64,000 nucleotides of DNA, taken from contig NZ_AP023396.1 in assembly GCF_014466955.1 (NCBI RefSeq), forward strand, positions 3,038,001-3,102,000, in the 5' to 3' direction. The position numbers were made by a program, and so were the translations under genes. Origin of the DNA: Nocardia wallacei (GTDB lineage: Bacteria > Actinomycetota > Actinomycetes > Mycobacteriales > Mycobacteriaceae). Shown piece after piece: positions 15,406 through 23,428 of this stretch. The notes below the pieces were generated by a model, which made no database searches, was not told the DNA's origin, and saw only the letters and a list, made by a program, of their open reading frames with translations. How positions within the stretch are numbered: the stretch's first letter is position 1; every line of letters starts with the position of its first letter.

Positions 15406-16670
15406 GCCAATGGCCCAAGCCCGCCGAGGGCAGCTGGACACAGCACTATCCCGACCTCGGCACGTCGATGATCTCGTTCGAGGATTCGGTGTCCCCGGAG
15501 TTCTTCGAACTCGAACGCGAGGCGATCTTCAAGCGCGCGTGGCTCAATGTCGGCCGGATCGAACAACTTTCACGCACCGGCAGTTACTTCACCAAGGAGA
15601 TCGAGGCCGCGCGCACCTCGGTGATCGTGGTGCGCGACCGCGAGGGCGAGATCAATGCCTTCCACAATGTGTGCCGCCACCGCGGCAACAAGCTCATGTG
15701 GAACGACTTTCCGCGCGAGGAGGTGTCGGGCACCTGCCGCCAGTTCACCTGCAAGTACCACGGCTGGCGCTACGACCTCGACGGCTCGCTGAATTTCGTG
15801 CAGCAGGAGGGCGAGTTCTTCGACCTGGACAAGGGCGAATTGGGCCTGGTGCCCGTGCACTGCGACATCTGGGCGGGCTTCGTCTTCGTCAACCTGGACC
15901 CGAATCCGCGGCCGCGCCAGACGCTGCGGGAGTTCCTGGGCCCCATGGTCACCGCCCTCGACGGCTACCCGTTCGAGAAGATGACCGAATGGTATGTCTT
16001 CAGCGCCGACAACCAGAGCAACTGGAAGTTGTTCGCCGACGCCTTCCAGGAGTACTACCATGTCCCGGGCCTGCATCCGCAGCAGGTGCCCAATCCGGTC
16101 CGCACCGGAAAAGGCTTCGAGTGCGCGCACTTCCAGGTCGACGGCCCGCACCGGATGGTGTCCACGGGCGGCGCGCGGCGGTGGACGCTCCCCGCGGAGT
16201 ACATGTATCCGATCGAACGCATCACCCGCAGCGGCCTGGTCGGGCCGTGGGAGTCGCCGGATATCGGTGAGCCGCCCGGCCTGAATCCCGGCCGCATCGA
16301 ACCGTGGGGCATCGACAATTTCCAGATCTTCCCCAATATCGAGATCCTCATCTACCGCGGCTGGTACCTGCTCTACCGGTACTGGCCGACCTCCTACAAC
16401 ACCCACCGCTTCGAATGCGTGCTTGCCTACCAACCGGCGCGCACCGTGCGGGAACGGGTCGAGCACGAGGTGTCCTCGGTGGTGTTCAAGGAATTCGCGC
16501 TGCAGGACGCGGGCATGCTGACCGGCACCCAGACCGCGCTGGAATCGGCCTACCGCACCGCCGGGCTCACCCACTTCCCGGTCAACGATCAGGAAATCCT
16601 GGTCCGGCATTTCCACAAGGCCGTCGCCGACCGGGTCGACGAGTACCGGCGCGAACTGGCGGGGGTGTGA
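15402..16670 (+). CDS. Rieske non-haem iron oxygenase, catalytic (alpha) subunit, copy 1
   Basis: Hydroxylates a substrate using a Rieske [2Fe-2S] cluster and a mononuclear iron. Cluster ligands are Cys91, His93, Cys117 and His120. The iron site lies in NWKLFADAFQEYYHVPGLH with His220, His225 and a bridging acidic residue at Glu217. Length is 422 residues. GTG 15402 is preceded by GGAGGAAC. The first ~190 residues are nearly the same as in copy 2 (17894), while the C-terminal half diverges. No beta subunit, ferredoxin or reductase gene is nearby; a small helical protein follows instead. Confidence 0.93.
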   Translation: MSQWPKPAEGSWTQHYPDLGTSMISFEDSVSPEFFELEREAIFKRAWLNVGRIEQLSRTGSYFTKEIEAARTSVIVVRDREGEINAFHNVCRHRGNKLMWNDFPREEVSGTCRQFTCKYHGWRYDLDGSLNFVQQEGEFFDLDKGELGLVPVHCDIWAGFVFVNLDPNPRPRQTLREFLGPMVTALDGYPFEKMTEWYVFSADNQSNWKLFADAFQEYYHVPGLHPQQVPNPVRTGKGFECAHFQVDGPHRMVSTGGARRWTLPAEYMYPIERITRSGLVGPWESPDIGEPPGLNPGRIEPWGIDNFQIFPNIEILIYRGWYLLYRYWPTSYNTHRFECVLAYQPARTVRERVEHEVSSVVFKEFALQDAGMLTGTQTALESAYRTAGLTHFPVNDQEILVRHFHKAVADRVDEYRRELAGV

Positions 16671-16675
16671 CGCCC

Positions 16676-17011
16676 ATGGCCGCAGACCTGCTACCCCCCG
16701 AATTCGCCGAGTTCGAGCCCTTCGCGCACACCTGGTGCCTGGCAACGGAATCCGAACGCTGGGCGCGCCGCATGGCCGCCACCATGCCGGAGCTGGTGGC
16801 CTTCCACGACGCCTTCCTGCCGCGGCTGGACGAGGCCATCGCCTACTGTGACAAATTCCCCCTCGACGATCTGCCCGACGACGCGCTGCACCTGCTGCAC
16901 CTGGTGTATTCGCTGGTGATGGTCGCCATGGCGGTCGAGATCTTCCAGCAGACCAGACCCACCGACAGCGCCGACGCCGAGATCACCCGGATCGCCGAAC
17001 CGGTGCCGTGA
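16676..17011 (+). CDS. Small helical protein paired with Rieske oxygenase, copy 1
   Basis: A 111-residue protein without a family I recognise. It is paralogous to 19165-19497: shared blocks include DLLPPEF/DLLPAEF, EPFA, WCLA-E-ER, YCDKF-LDDLPD and LL-L-YS. Predicted mostly alpha-helical, with no signal peptide. It is shorter than and unlike the NTF2-fold beta subunits of ring-hydroxylating oxygenases. Each copy directly follows a Rieske alpha gene, so a role as partner or stabilising subunit is likely but inferred. ATG 16676 is chosen because it aligns with the start of copy 2; GTG 16667 is an alternative. Confidence 0.8.
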   Translation: MAADLLPPEFAEFEPFAHTWCLATESERWARRMAATMPELVAFHDAFLPRLDEAIAYCDKFPLDDLPDDALHLLHLVYSLVMVAMAVEIFQQTRPTDSADAEITRIAEPVP

Positions 17012-17025
17012 GAAGGACGGACATT

Positions 17026-17865
17026 ATGACGATCACCATCGACAAGCTCGGCCACAACGTCGGCGCGGAGGTCAAGGGTGTCGACCGCGATCGGCTGCTG
17101 GCCGACGACACCGTGGCCGACGCGGTGCTGGCGGCCCTCGAGGACAACGGCGTGCTGGTCTTCCGCGATCTGCACCTGGATCCGGAGACGCAGGTGGCAT
17201 TCTGCCGCAAACTCGGCGAGATCGACACCGAGGCCGGCCACCATCCGGTCGAGGGCATCTACCGGGTCAGCCTCGACACCACCAAGAACTCCTCGGCGAG
17301 CTACCTGCGCGCGACGTTCGACTGGCACATCGACGGCTGCACGCCGCAGGACGACGCCTACCCGCAGATGGCCACCATGCTGACCGCCAAGGCCGTGGCC
17401 GCCACCGGCGGGGAGACCGAATTCGCCTCCACCTACAAGGCTTACGACAACCTCGCCGACGCCGAGCGGACGCGGCTGGCGTCGCTGCGGGTCGTGCATT
17501 CGCTGGAGGCCTCGCAGCGGCTGGTGACCCCCGACCCGACGCCCGAGCAGCTGGCCGTGTGGCGTAGCCGCCCGGTGAAGGAACATCCGCTGGTCTGGAC
17601 GCACAAGTCCGGGCGCCGCTCGTTGGTGCTGGGCGCCTCGACCGATCACGTCGTCGGCATGGACCCGGTGCGGGGCCGGGCGCTGCTGGACGACCTGCTG
17701 CGCCGGTGCACCGCCCCGGACCGGGTGTACCGGCACGAATGGTCGGTCGGCGACACCGTCATCTGGGACAACCGCGGCGTGATCCATCGCGCCGCGCCGT
17801 ACGAGCCGGATTCGCCGCGAGAGATGTTGCGCACCACCGTGCTCGGTGACGAACCGATCCGATAG
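17026..17865 (+). CDS. TauD/TfdA-family Fe(II)/2-oxoglutarate dioxygenase
   Basis: A 279-residue dioxygenase that would hydroxylate its substrate while decarboxylating 2-oxoglutarate. The iron facial triad is visible: His101 and Asp103 in DWHIDG, and distal His254 in NRGVIHRAAPY. Arg in PREMLRTTVLGD is the usual 2-oxoglutarate-binding residue. ATG 17026 follows AGAAGGACGG; GTG 17008 upstream is less likely. It sits between the two Rieske/small-protein modules and may act on the same compound or a side-group of it. Confidence 0.92.
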   Translation: MTITIDKLGHNVGAEVKGVDRDRLLADDTVADAVLAALEDNGVLVFRDLHLDPETQVAFCRKLGEIDTEAGHHPVEGIYRVSLDTTKNSSASYLRATFDWHIDGCTPQDDAYPQMATMLTAKAVAATGGETEFASTYKAYDNLADAERTRLASLRVVHSLEASQRLVTPDPTPEQLAVWRSRPVKEHPLVWTHKSGRRSLVLGASTDHVVGMDPVRGRALLDDLLRRCTAPDRVYRHEWSVGDTVIWDNRGVIHRAAPYEPDSPREMLRTTVLGDEPIR

Positions 17866-17893
17866 CCCCGCCCCACCACGCCAGGAGAACACC

Positions 17894-19168
17894 ATGCCTC
17901 GTTGGCCCAAGCCCGCCGAAGGCAGCTGGACCCAGCACTATCCGGAACTCGGCACCGCGCCGATGTCCTACGACGACTCCATCACCCCGGAGTTCTTCGA
18001 ACTCGAGCGGGAGGCGATCTTCAAACGCGCCTGGCTCAATGTGGGCCGGGTGGAGCAGCTTCCGCGCACGGGCAGTTATTTCACCAAGGAGATCGCGGCC
18101 GCGCACACGTCGGTGATCGTGGTGCGCGACCGGGAGGGGAACGTCAACGCCTTCCACAACATCTGTCGCCACCGCGGAAACAAGCTGGTGTGGAATGACT
18201 TTCCGCGCGAGGAGGTGTCGGGGACCTGCCGCCAGTTCACCTGCAAGTACCACGGCTGGCGCTACGACCTCGACGGCTCGCTGAATTTCGTGCAGCAGGA
18301 AGAGGAGTTCTTCGACCTGGACAAGGACGCGCTCGGCCTGGTGCGCGTGCACTGCGACGTGTGGGCGGGGTTCATCTTCGTCAACCTCGACCGGGAGCCG
18401 CGGCAGTCGTTGCGAGAGTTCCTGGGCCCCATGGTGACCGGGCTGGAGGGCTATCCGTTCGACAAGCTCACCCAGCGGTTCACCTACCGGTCCGAGGTCG
18501 GCGCCAATTGGAAGCTGTACATGGACGCGTTCCAGGAGTTCTATCACGCGCCCGTGCTGCACGGTAAGCAGACGCCGGACAACTACTCCATGGCCGCGCA
18601 GCAGGCCGGTTTCGAGGCGCCGCACTACCGCCTCGACGGACCGCACCGGCTGGTGAGCACCTCGGGCGTGGTCACCTGGGAACTCGACCCTTCGATGCGC
18701 AAGCCGATGGAGGACATCACCCGCAGCGGCCTGTTCGGGCCTTGGGACGTGCCGGATCTGGGGGAGATGCCCGCGGGCCTGAATCCGGCCGGTTGCGATC
18801 CGTGGGGGCTCGACTCGTTCCAGCTGTGGCCCAATTTCGTGATCCTGATCTGGTCCGGCGGGTGGTATCTGACCTATCACTACTGGCCGACCTCGCACAA
18901 CACCCACACCTTCGAGGGCAATCTGTACTTCATGCCCGCCCGCACCGCCCGCGACCGGGTCGCGCACGAGATGGCGGCGGTGACGTTCAAGGAGTACGGG
19001 TTGCAGGACAGCAGCACGCTGGAGGCGACGCAGCTGATGCTGGAATCCCGTGCGGTGACGACTTTTCCGCTCAACGATCAGGAAATCCTGCTGCGGCACC
19101 TGCACAAGGTGGCCGGTGACTGGGTGGACGAGTACCGGCGCGAGCGCGCGGAGGCGGTGCGGTCATGA
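17894..19168 (+). CDS. Rieske non-haem iron oxygenase, catalytic (alpha) subunit, copy 2
   Basis: Paralogue of the gene at 15402, 424 residues. The Rieske motif CRHRG and CKYHGW and the iron-site segment DAFQEFYHAPVLH are intact. Identity with copy 1 is very high through the Rieske domain and the start of the catalytic domain (up to about residue 190, ending near FLGPMVT), then falls sharply in the region that shapes the substrate pocket. This suggests two enzymes that share redox partners but differ in substrate. RBS AGGAGA precedes ATG 17894; the stop overlaps the next start. Confidence 0.93.
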   Translation: MPRWPKPAEGSWTQHYPELGTAPMSYDDSITPEFFELEREAIFKRAWLNVGRVEQLPRTGSYFTKEIAAAHTSVIVVRDREGNVNAFHNICRHRGNKLVWNDFPREEVSGTCRQFTCKYHGWRYDLDGSLNFVQQEEEFFDLDKDALGLVRVHCDVWAGFIFVNLDREPRQSLREFLGPMVTGLEGYPFDKLTQRFTYRSEVGANWKLYMDAFQEFYHAPVLHGKQTPDNYSMAAQQAGFEAPHYRLDGPHRLVSTSGVVTWELDPSMRKPMEDITRSGLFGPWDVPDLGEMPAGLNPAGCDPWGLDSFQLWPNFVILIWSGGWYLTYHYWPTSHNTHTFEGNLYFMPARTARDRVAHEMAAVTFKEYGLQDSSTLEATQLMLESRAVTTFPLNDQEILLRHLHKVAGDWVDEYRRERAEAVRS

Positions 19169-19497
19169 GCGATCTGTTGCCGGCCGAGTTCGCCGACCTC
19201 GAACCGTTCGCCGAAAAATGGTGCCTGGCAAGCGAAACCGAACGTTACGCGCAACGGCTCGCCAGCACCATGGACGAGATGCAGCGGTTCTACGACGCGA
19301 TCACCCCGCGTGCGGAGGAGGTGATCGGCTACTGCGACAAGTTCGCGCTCGACGATCTGCCCGACGAGGTGCAGAACCTGCTGTACCTGCTGTATTCGAT
19401 GATCCAGGTGTCGTTCCCGGTGGAGGTCTGGAGCCAGCCCCGCATTCCGGACACCGGCGTGGCCGCGCTGGAATGCGTCCTGGAGCCGCATCCATGA
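19165..19497 (+). CDS. Small helical protein paired with Rieske oxygenase, copy 2
   Basis: A 110-residue paralogue of 16676-17011 with the same conserved WCLA, YCDKF and DDLPD blocks. It is coupled to the second Rieske gene by ATGA overlap and to the amidohydrolase by the same kind of overlap. The C-terminal ~20 residues differ between the copies. Function is unknown; the repeated pairing argues for a specific partnership with this Rieske subgroup. Confidence 0.8.
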   Translation: MSDLLPAEFADLEPFAEKWCLASETERYAQRLASTMDEMQRFYDAITPRAEEVIGYCDKFALDDLPDEVQNLLYLLYSMIQVSFPVEVWSQPRIPDTGVAALECVLEPHP

Positions 19498-20738
19498 GCG
19501 CGAAACACACCGTCCTGCGCGCGGCCCGATGGGTCGACGTCGACACCGGCCGGGTGCACTCGCCCGCGTCGATCCTGGTGGAGGACAACGCCATCGCCGC
19601 CGTCGATCCGGCGCAGACGCCCGCCGACGCGCGAGTGGTCGAGCTGGGTGACCTGACGCTGCTGCCGGGGTTGATGGATATGGAGATCAACCTGCTCATC
19701 GGCGGCCCGGAGAATCCGTCGGGGCTGCCCCACCCGATGCACGGCGTGCAGGACGACCCGGTCTACCGGACGCTGCGGGCCACGGTCAACGCCCGCACCA
19801 CCCTGCACGCCGGATTCACCACCGTGCGCAATCTCGGCCTGATGGTGAAGACCGGCGGCTACCTGCTGGACGTCGATCTGGGCCGGGCCATCGAGCAGGG
19901 CTGGGTGGAGGGGCCGCGCATCGTCGGGGCCGGGCACGCCATCACCCCGACCGGCGGGCACCTCGATCCCACGATGTTCCAGCGCCTCGCCCCGCACATC
20001 ATGCCGCTGAGCGTGGAGGAAGGGCGCGCCAACGGGGTGCCGCAGGTGCGGGAATGTGTGCGGTATCAGATCAAATACGGCGCCGAGGTCATCAAGATCT
20101 CGGCCTCGGGCGGGGTGATGTCGCACGGCACCGTCGCAGGGGCGCAACAGTATTCCGACGAGGAGTTGGCCGCGATCGTCGACGAGGCGCATCGCGCCGG
20201 TGTCCGGGTCGCCGCGCACGCCCACGGCGACGCCGGGATCCGCGCGTGCATCCGGGCGGGCGTGGACTGCATCGAGCACGGGTCGCTGGCCTCCGACGAC
20301 ACCATCGCCATGATGGTCGACCACGGCACGTTCCTGGTGCCCACCAGCTACCTGTCCGAGGGGCTGGATGTCTCCAAAGCCGCTCCCGCACTACAGCAGA
20401 AGGCCGCCGAGGTGTTCCCGAGGGCGCGGGAGACGCTGCGCAAGGCCATCGCCGCCGGAGTCAAGATCGCCTGCGGCACCGACGCTCCCGCCGTCCCGCA
20501 CGGCGACAACGCCAAGGAACTGTGGGCGCTGGTCGACCGGGGTATGACGCCCGCGCAGGCCTTACGCGCCGCCACCGTCACCAGCGCCGAACTCATCGGC
20601 GCGGACGACCGCGGACGCCTGGCGGCGGGACTGCTGGCCGATATCATCGCCGTCCCGGGCGATCCCACCGCCGACATCACGGTGCTGCAGGATGTGCGGT
20701 TCGTGATGAAGGACGGCCGAATCGCCAAGCAGCCCTGA
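19494..20738 (+). CDS. Amidohydrolase-superfamily protein lacking the HxH metal motif
   Basis: A 414-residue TIM-barrel hydrolase related to imidazolonepropionase/prolidase-type amidohydrolases. The first-strand motif, normally DxHxH, reads DMEIN (Asp62, Glu64, Asn66), so both histidines are replaced. The remaining ligands are present: Lys201 in VIKISASGG, His242 and/or His244 in AHAHGD, His262 in IEHGS and Asp330 in CGTDAP. A single-metal site is therefore likely. It would hydrolyse an amide, ester or ring of a pathway intermediate. It overlaps the preceding small gene by 4 bp. Confidence 0.87.
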   Translation: MSAKHTVLRAARWVDVDTGRVHSPASILVEDNAIAAVDPAQTPADARVVELGDLTLLPGLMDMEINLLIGGPENPSGLPHPMHGVQDDPVYRTLRATVNARTTLHAGFTTVRNLGLMVKTGGYLLDVDLGRAIEQGWVEGPRIVGAGHAITPTGGHLDPTMFQRLAPHIMPLSVEEGRANGVPQVRECVRYQIKYGAEVIKISASGGVMSHGTVAGAQQYSDEELAAIVDEAHRAGVRVAAHAHGDAGIRACIRAGVDCIEHGSLASDDTIAMMVDHGTFLVPTSYLSEGLDVSKAAPALQQKAAEVFPRARETLRKAIAAGVKIACGTDAPAVPHGDNAKELWALVDRGMTPAQALRAATVTSAELIGADDRGRLAAGLLADIIAVPGDPTADITVLQDVRFVMKDGRIAKQP

Positions 20739-20770
20739 GCGTCCGAGCACACCGACCAGGAGGTCACATC

Positions 20771-22249
20771 ATGGCCGAGGCCGTGCTGTCACGGCAGCAG
20801 CTGTACATCGGCGGTGCGTGGGTCACGCCCGGCACCGCCGACACCATCGAGGTGATCTCGCCGCACACCGAGCAGCCCGTTGCCCGGGTGCCCGCGCCGG
20901 GACACGCGGACGTCGATCGTGCGGTCGCGGCGGCGCGTACGGCCTTCGACGCGGGGCCGTGGCCGCGGCTGGATCCGAGTGAACGCATCGCCGTGGTGCG
21001 CGAGCTGGCCGAGCGTTTCCGGCCGCGTCAGGAGGAACTCGCGCAGCTGATCACCACCGAGATGGGCGCCCCGATCACCTTCTCCCGCTCGGCGCATGCC
21101 CGGCTGCCCGGCGCGATGATCGGCGCCCTCGCCGATGTCGCCGCGAAACACCCGTGGCACGAGACGCGCCGCGGGGCGTTCGGCGGTGCGGTCGAGGTGT
21201 ATCGAGAGCCGGTCGGGGTGGTCGCCGCGATCATCCCGTGGAACATGCCGATGTTCCTGACCGTGGCGAAGCTGGTGCCCGCCCTGCTCGCCGGGTGCAC
21301 GATCGTGCTCAAGCCCTCGCCGGAGACGCCGCTGGATGCCTACTTCATGGCCGATCTACTGGACGGGCTGGACGTGCCGCCCGGTGTGGTCAGCATCCTG
21401 CCCGGGGATCGTGAGGTCGGCCGGTATCTGGTCGCGCATCCGGGCGTGGACAAGGTGTCGTTCACCGGGTCCACCGCGGCGGGCCGGGAGGTGGCCGCAG
21501 CGTGCGGTGCCGCGCTGCGCCGGGTCGGTCTCGAGCTGGGCGGCAAATCCGCCGCGGTCGTGCTCGATGACGCCGATCCGGAGGCCGTCGCCGCGGGCAC
21601 AGCCGTGGCAGGGCTGATGAACGGCGGCCAGGCTTGCGTCGCGCAGACCCGAATTCTGCTGCCGCGCAGCCGTTATCACGACTATGTTGACGCGCTGGCG
21701 AGCATGGTGGAGAACCTTTCCGTCGGTGACCCGTTCGACCCTGCCACTCGGATCGGCCCCCTGGTGACCGAGCGCCAGCAGCTGCGGGTCTCCGGTTACA
21801 TCGAGCAGGGGCGGCGCGAGGGCGCCCGGCTGCTGGTCGGCGGCCTCGGGTTCCCCGACGGCCTCGACCGCGGCTGGTATGTGCGGCCCACACTGTTCGT
21901 CGATGTCGACAACGGTATGCGGATCGCCCAGGAGGAGATCTTCGGGCCGGTGCTCGGGGCGATCGCCTACGACGACGAGGACGACGCCGTGCGGCTCGCC
22001 GACGCGACCGAGTACGGGCTGTCCGGCTCGATCTGGACCTCCGACATCGAGCGCGGCCGCGCCGTGGCGCGCCGAATTCGCAGCGGCACACTGGGAATCA
22101 ACCAGGCATACAGCATGGACCCGGCCGCGCCGTTCGGCGGCGTCAAGGCCAGCGGCATCGGCCGCGAGTTCGGGCCCGAAGGTTTGGACGGGTTCCTCGA
22201 CACCAAATCCGTCTCCGTCGCCGGGGCGGACGGCCGGAGCGGAGGATAG
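20771..22249 (+). CDS. Aldehyde dehydrogenase (NAD(P)-dependent)
   Basis: A 492-residue ALDH. The catalytic Cys289 lies in NGGQACVAQTR, the general-base Glu in VGLELGGKSA, and the cofactor/oxyanion segments PWNMP and FTGST are normal. It oxidises an aldehyde, probably produced by the oxygenase or SDR steps of this operon, to an acid. The ATG is preceded by CAGGAGGTC, a strong ribosome-binding site, 32 bp after the amidohydrolase. The NMP in place of the usual NYP/NFP of the PWN segment is a minor variation. Confidence 0.93.
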   Translation: MAEAVLSRQQLYIGGAWVTPGTADTIEVISPHTEQPVARVPAPGHADVDRAVAAARTAFDAGPWPRLDPSERIAVVRELAERFRPRQEELAQLITTEMGAPITFSRSAHARLPGAMIGALADVAAKHPWHETRRGAFGGAVEVYREPVGVVAAIIPWNMPMFLTVAKLVPALLAGCTIVLKPSPETPLDAYFMADLLDGLDVPPGVVSILPGDREVGRYLVAHPGVDKVSFTGSTAAGREVAAACGAALRRVGLELGGKSAAVVLDDADPEAVAAGTAVAGLMNGGQACVAQTRILLPRSRYHDYVDALASMVENLSVGDPFDPATRIGPLVTERQQLRVSGYIEQGRREGARLLVGGLGFPDGLDRGWYVRPTLFVDVDNGMRIAQEEIFGPVLGAIAYDDEDDAVRLADATEYGLSGSIWTSDIERGRAVARRIRSGTLGINQAYSMDPAAPFGGVKASGIGREFGPEGLDGFLDTKSVSVAGADGRSGG

Positions 22250-22251
22250 CC

Positions 22252-23424
22252 GTGCGACTGACCTTCGACGAGGATGTGGAGCGCTTCCGCGCCGAGTTCG
22301 TGGCCTTTCTGGACGAGCATTTGCCCGCAGAGGCCGAAGCGGTCGAGCGGGCGCGTTCCACCGCGCACATTCCCGAGTGGGCCCGCCGCTGGCAGCGCGT
22401 GCAGTTCGAGCACGGCTGGCTGATCCCGGGGTATCCGCCGCGCTTCGGTGGCCGGGACGCCGGGGTGCTGCAGCAGTATGTGCATCAGGAAGAACTGGCC
22501 GAGCGCCGGATCTATCAGACCTTCAATCCGCAGGGGCTGGGGATCGTCGCCGCCTCCCTGATCACCTTCGGCACGCCCGAACAGCAACAGCGCTGGGCGA
22601 TCCCGATCCTGCGTGGTGAGCGCACCGCGTCGCTCGGGATGAGTGAACCCGGCGCGGGGTCGGATCTGGCGAGCCTGCGCACCCGGGCGGTGCTCGACGG
22701 CGATCACTTCGTGGTCGACGGCCACAAGATCTGGACGTCGGGCGCGCACGACGCGGATGTGCTGCTCGCCTTCGTCCGGACCGATCCCGGCGCGGCGAAG
22801 CATCGTGGCATCTCGGCGCTGCTGATCCCGACCGATCTCCCGGGCGTGGAGCGCCGGCCGTTCGCCTCGGTCACCGCCCGGCACGACGTGGACCTGAACG
22901 AGGTGTTCTTCCGCGATGTCGTGGTACCCGCCGAGAACCTGGTCGGCGAGTTGCACCGCGGCTGGGCCGTGGCCAACGGGTCGCTCGGCCACGAACGCAC
23001 TCTGCTGTGGCTCAGCTACGCCGACCGGTTGGACCATCTGCTCGAGCAGTTTCATCCGGCGACCGAGTTGGATGCCGACCGCTACGCCGGCTTGGTTCTC
23101 GACAGCTACGCCCTGCGCCTGCTCGGCTCGGCCGCCTTGGCCCGCGCGGCCCGCGGCGAGGTCGACGTCGCCGCCCTCTCGGTGCTGAAGCTGCTCGGCT
23201 CCGAGGCCATCCAGCACGCCACCGAAAGTGCCCTCGCCGCAACGGGTTCCGATGGACTGGATCAGGATGCCGTCACCGGCCGGTTCAGCCCGCTCAACCC
23301 CGAGGCCACCGCGCCCGGCTGGTTCGAGCGCTACGCCCGCAGCTTCGCCCACACCATCGCGGGCGGCACCTCCGAAATCCAGCGCAATATCATCGCCCAA
23401 CGCGTGCTCGGCCTGCCACGGTGA
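22252..23424 (+). CDS. Acyl-CoA dehydrogenase
   Basis: Last gene of the operon, 390 residues. GMSEPGAGSDLASLRT and GHKIWTSGA bind FAD/substrate, and the C-terminal AGGTSEIQRNIIAQRVLGLPR is the tetramer/FAD-binding end. The MCAD catalytic position is Gly; Glu in LGHERTLL is the likely base. The GTG start sits two bases after the ALDH stop with GGAGCGGAGG in front. The convergent ALDH gene of the next operon ends only 4 bp away, with no hairpin terminator between them. Confidence 0.92.
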   Translation: MRLTFDEDVERFRAEFVAFLDEHLPAEAEAVERARSTAHIPEWARRWQRVQFEHGWLIPGYPPRFGGRDAGVLQQYVHQEELAERRIYQTFNPQGLGIVAASLITFGTPEQQQRWAIPILRGERTASLGMSEPGAGSDLASLRTRAVLDGDHFVVDGHKIWTSGAHDADVLLAFVRTDPGAAKHRGISALLIPTDLPGVERRPFASVTARHDVDLNEVFFRDVVVPAENLVGELHRGWAVANGSLGHERTLLWLSYADRLDHLLEQFHPATELDADRYAGLVLDSYALRLLGSAALARAARGEVDVAALSVLKLLGSEAIQHATESALAATGSDGLDQDAVTGRFSPLNPEATAPGWFERYARSFAHTIAGGTSEIQRNIIAQRVLGLPR

Positions 23425-23428
23425 CGGA

